Shown: piece by piece, positions 1-5,448 of the stretch
Layout: every line of letters begins with the position of its first letter
How positions within the stretch are numbered: the first letter of the stretch is position 1
Assembly (NCBI GenBank): GCA_903881065.1
Contig: CAIRRW010000121.1
Span: 1-14,814 of the forward strand
DNA length: 14,814 bases
DNA from: an uncultured Bacteroidota bacterium
GTDB taxonomy: Bacteria > Bacteroidota > Bacteroidia > 2-12-FULL-35-15
Direction of reading: 5' to 3'
Notes under the pieces: generated by a model
Told to the model about the DNA's origin: nothing
The model's input: the letters and a program-made list of their open reading frames with translations, nothing else
Database searches by the model: none
Made by a program: the position numbers and the translations under genes

Positions 1-474
1 AAAATTAAAAATTTAGGAATGTATGCAGTTATCGGTGTTTTAGGTTTAATCAGTTCTTGCAAAAAAGAAACAACTCATTTACCAACACCATCTTATGATA
101 AAACAAATTTGAGAAGTATGATTAAAATCGCAAATCCTACTGTTTATAACAAATTGTATGGAGGATTAAAAACAACTACAAGTACTGTTTATGTTACACA
201 TGGTATTCTAAAATCAGCATCTTCTGAATGCTTGGAAAGTCCAAGTACAATTTGTAGTGTAGTAGTTATTACAACGACATGTAGAGAAGCTTCAACAGGA
301 GGAGATCCAATCGTACTTCCAATAGACGGTCAGAATTATTCTTATAATTCTGATGGGAAAGTCGGAGCAGTTTTAATTCTTGCAACTGATAATGTTCCTA
401 CTTCCTTGAATGTTAAAAGTGTAAATATTACTGATGAAAATGGGAATTCAGCAATTTCGTATGAAACATATTAA
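1..474 (+). CDS. Small Cys-containing lipoprotein, 5' end outside window
   Basis: The first ATG is at position 19, but the frame is open to base 1 and reads KIKNLG just before it. Those residues supply the positive n-region that a signal peptide needs, so the true start probably lies upstream of the window. A hydrophobic stretch leads to a lipobox (ISSC, Cys at residue 14 from the ATG at 19), followed by Lys-Lys-Glu. This predicts a lipid-anchored envelope protein. The mature part has three further cysteines (residues 71, 79, 88) in a Ser/Thr-rich segment and a C-terminal half that looks beta-rich. I do not recognise a family. The last 14 bases overlap the start of the next gene, so the two are probably translationally coupled. 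The thioredoxin-like protein two genes downstream could act on its cysteines, but that is inference. Confidence 0.75.
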   Translation, partial: KIKNLGMYAVIGVLGLISSCKKETTHLPTPSYDKTNLRSMIKIANPTVYNKLYGGLKTTTSTVYVTHGILKSASSECLESPSTICSVVVITTTCREASTGGDPIVLPIDGQNYSYNSDGKVGAVLILATDNVPTSLNVKSVNITDENGNSAISYETY

Positions 475-1762
475 TACTATAAAGTTTACTTTTTTTATCT
501 TATTATTGAGTACATCCTTTTTTATAGGGTGTACTCAATCTAATAATGATAATCCGAAACTTATCTTACAAAAGACTTATTTAGTTGATGATAAAAGTGG
601 TAAGATATATAGAAAGCCTAATTTTATTAGTATTGGAAATGATAAATATATGGACTTTGTAATTTATCCTGATTATATTTTAAGGTATGATTTTGAAACA
701 GGTAAATTAATTACTATTCTTGATTCCATTCATTTTAATATAGATTCTCTAATTGAAAAAACCTATCAGGTTTATAACAAGAAAACCTTTTTATATTTAC
801 CGCATAATAAAAGTTCTTTAAGTAATGCCAATAAGAATCTTTATCAAGTTGCTCCATTTTCTACAGATGGCAACTATTATTATATTCCTGTAGGTATTAA
901 ATCACAGGCTAAGTTCGTTTACAATAATGAACCAAACGATAAAACAAGAAATACGTCCGAAGATAAAAATGCCAAAGATTATCTTAAAAAAATGGAAGAA
1001 AAACATATTGACAGTATTCAAAAGTTTTATGCCAGTTCTAATGTTGTATCTGAAGAAACAAATAACTTTATAATTGTTACTGATAAAAATTTTAAACAAT
1101 TAAATATATTTCCTTTGGAGATTGATTTCAATGATTATTTCATTTCAAAACAAAAGTGCGGATATTACTTTCAAAATAATTTTTATTTTAGTTCATTTGC
1201 TAGGAATATTACTATGGCTTCAGATGAACTGAGTCTGCAGGGTTATGAACCATCATTTTATTTTACAGCTATTTCCTTGTCAAAAGATGGTATTAGAAAT
1301 AAACGACCTATAATAAATAAAAGATTAATAAACTCTGATATATATAGTGTATCTCAAGGACTATCAAGGAAAGTCAGTTATGCTGTAACAGAAGATAAGT
1401 TGATTGCATCAATGGGAAAGGAGTTTATCAATCTATCGGATAATAAACTTTATAGTCATCAACCTATATTGGATAATAAAGAGTATATATCGCATCTTAG
1501 CATTAATAATAAATTTATCATTTACACTACTGAAAAGTATGTAAGAAAAAAGCAGATAAGCAAGGAGGCCGCGGCATTTGGTGCTGCGGATTCTATTGCT
1601 GAATGTTATATTAAAGTTCAAAATCTGGAGAATGATAAATTAGTGTTGAAATCAAATCTGAAATTACAAGGAATGTATTCTCTATCTGCTTCTGGAGAAC
1701 TTTATGAATATCTTGAGAAGTCGGATTCAATATTAATTAATAAATTTAAAATAAAATTATAA
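461..1762 (+). CDS. Lipoprotein of about 433 residues, beta-propeller-like, family unassigned
   Basis: The frame is open from an ATG at 434, but the ATG at 461 is preferred. It places MKHINTIK and a hydrophobic core directly before a lipobox (FIGC, Cys24), giving a normal lipoprotein leader, whereas the longer start adds nine polar residues. The mature protein is an alternation of short beta-strand-like segments and polar turns (for example YILRYDFETGKL and FIIYTTEKYV), as in the 6-bladed propeller lipoproteins common in Bacteroidota. I cannot confirm the family (DUF4221 or BF3164-like are candidates), and no catalytic motif is visible. It overlaps the upstream lipoprotein gene by 14 bp and the downstream gene by one base (TAATG), so all three are probably one operon. 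It is probably a surface or periplasmic binding or scaffold protein, but that is inference from fold type only. Confidence 0.8.
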   Translation: MKHINTIKFTFFILLLSTSFFIGCTQSNNDNPKLILQKTYLVDDKSGKIYRKPNFISIGNDKYMDFVIYPDYILRYDFETGKLITILDSIHFNIDSLIEKTYQVYNKKTFLYLPHNKSSLSNANKNLYQVAPFSTDGNYYYIPVGIKSQAKFVYNNEPNDKTRNTSEDKNAKDYLKKMEEKHIDSIQKFYASSNVVSEETNNFIIVTDKNFKQLNIFPLEIDFNDYFISKQKCGYYFQNNFYFSSFARNITMASDELSLQGYEPSFYFTAISLSKDGIRNKRPIINKRLINSDIYSVSQGLSRKVSYAVTEDKLIASMGKEFINLSDNKLYSHQPILDNKEYISHLSINNKFIIYTTEKYVRKKQISKEAAAFGAADSIAECYIKVQNLENDKLVLKSNLKLQGMYSLSASGELYEYLEKSDSILINKFKIKL

Positions 1763-2226
1763 TGACTAAACACATACATATTTGTATATTTCTTTTCATG
1801 AATATAATTGTACAAGCTCAACCTAATTTATCGTCGAAGGATACCTTATGTTGCGAAACATCCAAAGACTATATATTCATTATCAATCCTGAAGATTGTG
1901 TTTCATGTTTGTTGAATACCTACAACTTAGTTAATTTTGTTAGTCAGAATAATATTGATAAACTTAATTTAATGCTTGTCCTTAGAGATAAACGTGAAAT
2001 AGTACGAAAAAATTATATTAACAATTTTAGCCAGGTAATGCCAATAAATATGATTACAGTTATATGGAATACTGAATTGTATGATAAGTTTAGAAATAGT
2101 GCTGGTAGAGTTGATGACACTTCAATCATATTGATATTTGATAAAAAGAGTAATAAATATTCATTCAATAATATCACTAAGAACACAACACCTGCCGATT
2201 TAAGTCGTTTTTTTGAAGCAAAGTAG
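1762..2226 (+). CDS. Secreted thioredoxin-like protein with CVSC motif
   Basis: This 154-residue protein starts with a Sec-type leader (MTKHIHICIFLFMNIIVQAQ, probable cleavage after about residue 20). After it, a predicted beta strand (YIFIINPED) runs into Cys46-Val-Ser-Cys49 and a helix (LLNTYNLVNFV). This is the strand-CxxC-helix order of the thioredoxin/TlpA fold. Two more cysteines (30, 31) lie upstream. Later strands (LNLMLVLRD, MITVIWN, DTSIILIFD) fit the rest of the fold, although a clear cis-proline is not obvious. The start codon shares one base with the stop of the preceding lipoprotein gene, so translation is probably coupled. A periplasmic thiol reductase, or a redox-inactive relative, is the likely role. 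The substrate is unknown, though the Cys-containing lipoprotein at the head of the operon is a candidate. I am moderately sure of the fold and unsure of activity. Confidence 0.7.
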   Translation: MTKHIHICIFLFMNIIVQAQPNLSSKDTLCCETSKDYIFIINPEDCVSCLLNTYNLVNFVSQNNIDKLNLMLVLRDKREIVRKNYINNFSQVMPINMITVIWNTELYDKFRNSAGRVDDTSIILIFDKKSNKYSFNNITKNTTPADLSRFFEAK

Positions 2227-2457
2227 TTTAATGATTGGCAACCCCGTCTGTAGGTTTTAAGATAATCTCTAAAGTTTCCAAAATAAACTGAATAAATTAT
2301 ATGATCAATTTTTTTGGAATCATAATTTATTCAAATAATACCCCGAAGCTCTGCTTTTGTGGTTGAGTTAGGTTTCAGTATATTTGCTTTATTAGTGAAC
2401 ATATTCATAAGCACCATAATAAAAGTTTGTTGCTTTATCGCCTGAGGTTAGAACAAT
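2227..2457. other. Convergent intergenic region, no supported gene
   Basis: Between the end of the thioredoxin-like gene and the restored end of the response regulator I see only the hairpin listed separately and a 28-codon minus-strand frame (2331-2417). That frame ends in residues faintly like a LuxR-type helix-turn-helix tail (NKANIL...TTKAEL..II), but it is too short and weak to call. Confidence 0.4.
2289..2333. terminator. Hairpin between convergent genes, possible terminator
   Basis: A perfect 12-bp inverted repeat (2289-2300 against 2322-2333) can be extended by 3 bp (2303-2305 with 2319-2321) past a 2-nt bulge. The stem is almost all A-T and has no clean U-tract on either side, so it is a weak terminator at best. 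It lies downstream of the plus-strand trio and of the minus-strand response regulator, where a bidirectional terminator would be expected. Confidence 0.35.
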
Positions 2458-2888
2458 TTAGAAATAATCAGGGAAGTGTTTCAACAGTAATTCGGCCATT
2501 ACATCTAATCCTAAAAATTTAGTTTTAACCGCAATTACACTCTTATTAGATAGCGCCTTTTTTGCATCATCTGGATTCACTGAACTTGTAAACATTATTA
2601 TCCGAATTTTATCTTTTTTGTTTCATCCAATTTTTCATATTCTTCCAAGAAGTCCCAGCCATTCATCCCTGGCATGTTAACATCTAGAAAAATAACTGAT
2701 GGTATTGGAAATTTACCATTTATTCCGTCGTTAAGTATTTCCAATGCCTCACGCCCATCACAAGCCTGATGAACATGTTCGGCACAATTCAATTTATTAA
2801 TTATCAACTGATGAAAATAGTTACTCGATTCATCATCATCTACCAATAAAATAGAATCAAGTTTTCTTTTCATTTTTAATTGTTCCAT
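2458..2888 (-). pseudogene. Single-domain response regulator split by a frameshift at A6G (or recoded by -1 frameshifting)
   Basis: The first frame (2888 to 2598, 96 residues from the ATG at 2888) encodes the N-terminal two thirds of a CheY-like receiver: ILLVDDDE with the acidic pocket at Asp17/Asp18, then VIFLDVNMPGMNG with the phosphoacceptor Asp69. It stops early after ETKKIKFG. In the -1 frame the missing part follows at once: DKIRIIMFTSSVNPDD and so on to a TAA at 2458-2460. This part holds the conserved Thr of beta-4 (FTSS) and the conserved Lys (AVKTK, where Lys-Thr replaces the usual Lys-Pro). The joined product is 143 residues, a normal receiver length. The junction is the heptamer A AAA AAG (bases 2619 to 2613), read as ACA AAA AAG. 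One lost A from an A7 run explains it as a mutation, and -1 slippage would restore the protein. The ATG at 2873 (MKRKLDSILL) is a more typical start. No histidine kinase lies nearby. Confidence 0.8.
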
Positions 2889-3237
2889 AACTCTATAATT
2901 AAAAAATGTAAAATAAAAGCTATTTGATTATTCTGATGTCTACTCATCTGCAATAATTCTCTGAAGTAATTCAAATAATCAACACCCAATGTAGCATAAA
3001 TTTATGATGAAAAATCAATCATTTAAAAATAAATTAAAATTACATAATGCGCACACTACTTTAAAGATATAATTAAACAATGGTATTGACATATATTATG
3101 ATAACAATTTAACTGATATCAAATATGAAAACAACATATACAATCAAATTTAAATTTTAACTTTGACCATTGAATAAAAACTAATAAACAGGAAAGCAGA
3201 AATCGAAAACAATAAACATTAATTTAAAGTAAATAAT
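2889..3237. other. Very AT-rich divergent intergenic region
   Basis: About 350 bases separate the response regulator start from the beta-flower gene. The only signal I can support is the -7 element at 3158-3165 for the rightward gene. I see no open frame with coding character, no RNA gene and no strong inverted repeat. Confidence 0.5.
3158..3165 (+). promoter_or_regulatory. Bacteroidota-type -7 element (TAACTTTG)
   Basis: TAACTTTG matches the Bacteroidota -7 consensus TAnnTTTG and lies about 70 nt upstream of the beta-flower gene start at 3238. There is no clear TTG at the -33 position, so this rests on one element only. Confidence 0.4.
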
Positions 3238-3648
3238 ATGAAAAAAATAATTTTAGCACTTGTTGCTGCAGGCAGTATAATACTTGTAAAATCACAAACT
3301 ATTGAATCTAGCAGTCACAGCACTACCGGTTATATTAAGAATGATGGCACAATTGAAAACAGTAGCCATTCAACATCTGGTTATATAAAAAGCGATGGGA
3401 CAATAGAAAATAGCAGTCATAGTACGATAGGATATATCAAGAGTGATGGCACTATAGAGAACAGTAGTCATTCGACTGTAGGTTATGTGAAGACCGATGG
3501 AACTATTGAAAACAGCAGCCATAGCACTATCGGCTATATTAAAGATAGTGGAACAGTTGAGAATAGTAGTCACAGCATAATTGGATATGCTAATGGTGTA
3601 AAAAGAGAATGGGCCGCTGTAACTTATTTCTTTTTTAGATTTAATTAG
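3238..3648 (+). CDS. Secreted 5-fold beta-flower repeat protein
   Basis: The 136-residue product has a Sec leader (MKKIILALVAAGSIILVKSQ). Next come five full copies and one partial copy of a 17-residue repeat, TIEnSSHSTxGYIKxDG, starting at residues 21, 38, 55, 72, 89 and 106. A short tail follows, VKREWAAVTYFFFRF. The repeat type, the GY(I/V)K.DG turn and the EWAAV-FFFF tail match my memory of the Bacteroidota family called 5-fold beta-flower protein, in which each repeat forms one petal of a small beta structure. Function is unknown. The protein is probably periplasmic or extracellular, since there is no lipobox. Each repeat is 51 bp, and residues are nearly constant while codons vary strongly between copies (see findings). 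The gene stands alone between intergenic regions, so it is probably monocistronic. Confidence 0.85.
   Translation: MKKIILALVAAGSIILVKSQTIESSSHSTTGYIKNDGTIENSSHSTSGYIKSDGTIENSSHSTIGYIKSDGTIENSSHSTVGYVKTDGTIENSSHSTIGYIKDSGTVENSSHSIIGYANGVKREWAAVTYFFFRFN
3298..3591 (+). repeat. Tandem 51-bp repeats inside the beta-flower gene
   Basis: Units begin at 3298, 3349, 3400, 3451, 3502 and 3553. The last is partial and diverges after the GY residues. The period is exact at 51 bp and encodes 17 residues. Wobble positions differ widely between units: the Ser-Ser-His-Ser core is spelled five different ways in six copies. Confidence 0.85.
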
Positions 3649-3757
3649 GTACAATTATAACTTATCTAATAAAACTAAATCACCCCTACTCTACTTTATG
3701 GCATTGATTATTATTGACCTAATTTAGGGTTTATTATCAACTTAAAAATCTTCCCAA

Positions 3758-4183
3758 ATGACAAATTCAATTTATCCATGTCTGTGGTTCGACGGACAAT
3801 TAGCTAAAACTGCTGCAGATTTTTATTGCGAAGTATTTCCAAATTCTAAAATACTTTCAATAAACCCTTTTGTAGTCATATTTGAATTAAATGGCAAAAA
3901 ATTTATGGGGCTTAATGGTGGCCCAGAGTATAAGTTTACTGAAGCCGTTTCCTTTGTTGTTAATTGTGAAACTCAAGAAGAAATTGATTATTATTGGAAT
4001 AAACTTACCGAAGACGGACAGGAAGGCAAATGCGGATGGCTTAAAGATAAATTTGGTATATCCTGGCAGATTGTTCCTACCATTTTAGGCAAACTGATGA
4101 GTGACCCTATTAAAGCTCCAAAAGTAATGTACGCTTTTATGCAAATGAAGAAATTTGAGATTGAAAAACTCATTAATGCATAG
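3758..4183 (+). CDS. VOC-family protein, PhnB/3-dmu-9_3-mt type
   Basis: The 141-residue protein matches the family long annotated as 3-demethylubiquinone-9 3-methyltransferase, which belongs to the glyoxalase/VOC superfamily; the methyltransferase name is generally regarded as misleading. Visible hallmarks are the start YPCLWFDGQ, AADFYCEVFPNSKI, FELNGKKFMGLNGGP, CETQEEIDYYWNKL, CGWLKDKFGISWQIVP and the tail VMYAFMQMKKFEIEKL. Members as I know them are about 155-160 residues. Here the glycine-rich loop normally found between FPNSKI and the FEL strand is nearly absent, so the protein is about 15 residues short. The rest reads through cleanly, which suggests a natural loop deletion and not a broken gene. 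It is cytoplasmic and its substrate is unknown. It is not closely linked to either neighbour. Confidence 0.85.
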   Translation: MTNSIYPCLWFDGQLAKTAADFYCEVFPNSKILSINPFVVIFELNGKKFMGLNGGPEYKFTEAVSFVVNCETQEEIDYYWNKLTEDGQEGKCGWLKDKFGISWQIVPTILGKLMSDPIKAPKVMYAFMQMKKFEIEKLINA

Positions 4184-4391
4184 TATTTATTGTTGATTAA
4201 TAACAATTTCTCTATCCCGTTTACCTCCTACTTCAATGTAATTTTCTGTAAAACAATCAGAAATATGGTGGAGGAAATGCCTTTCAGAAGGTAATTTAAC
4301 AGTAATTTATTTTCAGTGCTTGATTGAGCAAATCTTATGAACTTTTGAAGAAGTGCCAGACAATTGAATAGCCAGTTAAATGACCTAATAC

Positions 4392-4484
4392 TACCTATAC
4401 TTCGAGATTTATGTGTTAAACCTCGAAGTATAAGTATTAAATCCCGAGGTATAAGTATTAAATCTCGAAGTATAGGTATTATTT
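4392..4484. repeat. Three tandem 21-bp repeats with an inverted copy upstream
   Basis: Three direct copies of a 21-bp unit (4422-4442, 4443-4463, 4464-4484; consensus start CTCGAAGTATAAGTATT) lie head to tail. An inverted copy lies upstream: bases 4392-4411 are the perfect 20-bp reverse complement of 4459-4478. Transcripts could fold this into a long stem with the first two units in the loop. No terminal T-tract follows directly, so terminator function is not obvious. It lies about 100 bp upstream of the -7 element of the next gene. Confidence 0.8.
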
Positions 4485-4583
4485 GGTCTCCGTAGAGATT
4501 TCTAGCTCTAATTAGTAACAAGTACTAAAGATAATAGCGCAGTAGTTACAGATAACGTATAAACAATTACTTAAGATTTAATC

Positions 4584-4591
4584 TATCTTTG
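4584..4591 (+). promoter_or_regulatory. Bacteroidota-type -7 element (TATCTTTG)
   Basis: TATCTTTG is a full match to TAnnTTTG and lies 21 nt before the ATG at 4613, the short leader usual in this phylum. A TTG at the expected -33 spacing is not present. Confidence 0.55.
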
Positions 4592-4612
4592 CACTCATAA
4601 AATATAAGAAAT

Positions 4613-4999
4613 ATGGCTAACAAAATGAAATTGAAATTGCAATTTACTACAGAGGAGAGTGATTTTATAAAAGAAATGACACAGGAAAATTTAAATAAAC
4701 TTAATAAAACAAAGGAAGATTTAGTAAAAGATAAAAGCGAAGTAAATAAAGAAATGGATATTTCGGCAGCATTAAAATTTACTGATTTTGTTTCTTCAAG
4801 TATGCAATGGCTCATGAATGACCCAAATGTAATATTTGGAAAAGTAGAAGATAGTAATGCCTTTATTGTTATCACTCTTCTTCGCGATATTGAAGAATTA
4901 GATAATGGCATTGATGCCAAACTTAAAATGTCGATAATGGAAAAAGTAGCAGATAGATTGCAGCAGGAGCCTAGACTAAAGCCTCACCTGCCTTTGTAG
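4613..4999 (+). CDS. Hypothetical cytoplasmic protein, 128 residues
   Basis: I do not recognise this protein. It has no signal peptide or membrane segment. Residues about 15-50 are highly charged (Lys/Glu/Asp) and probably helical, possibly a short coiled coil (EMTQENLNKLNKTKEDLVKD). The middle (DISAALKFTDFVSSSMQWLMNDP) looks like amphipathic helices. A short hydrophobic strand (NAFIVITLL) follows, and then another charged helix. The C-terminus (RLQQEPRLKPHLPL) is proline-containing. The start is supported by the well-placed -7 element upstream. The following plus-strand gene begins 73 nt later and could be co-transcribed. Base composition matches the neighbours. Confidence 0.65.
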   Translation: MANKMKLKLQFTTEESDFIKEMTQENLNKLNKTKEDLVKDKSEVNKEMDISAALKFTDFVSSSMQWLMNDPNVIFGKVEDSNAFIVITLLRDIEELDNGIDAKLKMSIMEKVADRLQQEPRLKPHLPL

Positions 5000-5072
5000 G
5001 TAGGAAATTAATTTACAAATAATACTTTTCAAAATTCAATTATGAACTTTTATAATAATTAAATCAAATAAC

Positions 5073-5426
5073 ATGTCTAAAGAAAACCCCTCACGAAAAA
5101 AATTCTTACAGTTGCTTGGCTTATCAGCCGGTGCAGTTCTGGCAAGTAAATCAGGATTAGCTAATGGTTTCGATAAAACAGAAATCCTTAAGTTAACTTC
5201 CGATCAGCAAACGTTTATGAATCGATACGAAAAATGGATGGATGAATTTACTAAAGAGATTCGTATTCAGAAAACTTCACCCGAAGGAATTGAACATCAT
5301 AAACGAATGATCGCTCTTACTGAAGAATCGGAACAATTTCAACCTCAACTAGAGAAATTTATGCAGGATGAAACATTTGCCACGATTTTCAGAATCTCTA
5401 TAGAGCGCATGACAAAGGAGATTTAA
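5073..5426 (+). CDS. Small exported protein with Tat-like leader, function unknown
   Basis: This 117-residue protein begins SRKKFLQLLGLSAGAVLAS. That resembles a twin-arginine leader (S-R-R-x-F-L-K) with Lys in place of the second Arg, followed by a mildly hydrophobic alanine-rich core and a likely cleavage region near residues 25-31. Standard Sec export is also possible. The mature part is about 85 residues, mostly charged and helical (FMNRYEKWMDEFTKEI, GIEHHKRMIALTEESEQF), with a His-His pair but no cofactor motif I can name. No redox enzyme lies beside it, which is unusual for a Tat-type leader, although Bacteroidota have many small proteins with such leaders. It ends 22 bp from the convergent M16 peptidase gene. 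Confidence 0.65.
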   Translation: MSKENPSRKKFLQLLGLSAGAVLASKSGLANGFDKTEILKLTSDQQTFMNRYEKWMDEFTKEIRIQKTSPEGIEHHKRMIALTEESEQFQPQLEKFMQDETFATIFRISIERMTKEI

Positions 5427-5448
5427 GCAATACAGTTAATTCCGTGTG

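Larger units (their letters stand above)
4184..4612. other. Intergenic region with repeat cluster and promoter
   Basis: About 430 bases without a supported gene. It holds a weak hairpin just after the VOC gene (4189-4194 with 4202-4207), the tandem and inverted repeats at 4392-4484, and a -7 promoter element at 4584-4591. A minus-strand stretch at 4187-4306 has a coding-like reading (ITVKLPSERHFLHHI... to GGKRDREIV) ending in a stop, but it has an in-frame stop just upstream and no ATG. It may be a gene remnant. Confidence 0.5.

Noticed and set aside
434..460. ATG at 434 as the start of the propeller-like lipoprotein
   Set aside because: It adds nine residues before a complete lipoprotein leader and deepens the overlap with the upstream gene; the ATG at 461 is better.
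902..1099. Minus-strand 65-codon frame rich in Phe and Ile
   Set aside because: It lies opposite the 433-residue lipoprotein gene; low-GC DNA gives such hydrophobic shadows often.
2331..2417. 28-codon minus-strand frame with a faint LuxR-type tail
   Set aside because: The similarity covers only scattered residues, the frame is very short and a stop lies just upstream; it is more likely chance than a remnant.
2557..2563. Second A AAA AAG heptamer, in phase, in the restored part of the response regulator
   Set aside because: A -1 shift here would reach a stop after three codons (GGC GCT ATC TAA), so it serves no evident purpose. It also shows that A6G runs arise easily in this AT-rich sequence, which tempers the recoding idea.
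3298..3591. Regular repeats considered as a CRISPR array
   Set aside because: The 51-bp units are contiguous, in frame and coding, with no unique spacers.
3370..3654. Minus-strand 94-codon frame opposite the beta-flower gene
   Set aside because: It is an antisense shadow of the 51-bp repeats; the plus frame has a signal peptide and a recognisable family.
4189..4207. Short hairpin after the VOC gene as a terminator
   Set aside because: The stem is only 6 bp, all but one pair A-T, and only a short T-rich run follows; it is too weak to call.
4392..4484. 21-bp direct repeats considered as a short CRISPR
   Set aside because: Units are head to tail without spacers, and no cas gene is nearby.
4228..4521. 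Minus-strand 97-codon frame with repeated LILIPRDL-like residues
   Set aside because: The repetition comes from the 21-bp DNA repeats. The composition is not protein-like, there is no promoter, and another frame of the same strand looks more coding-like at its end.
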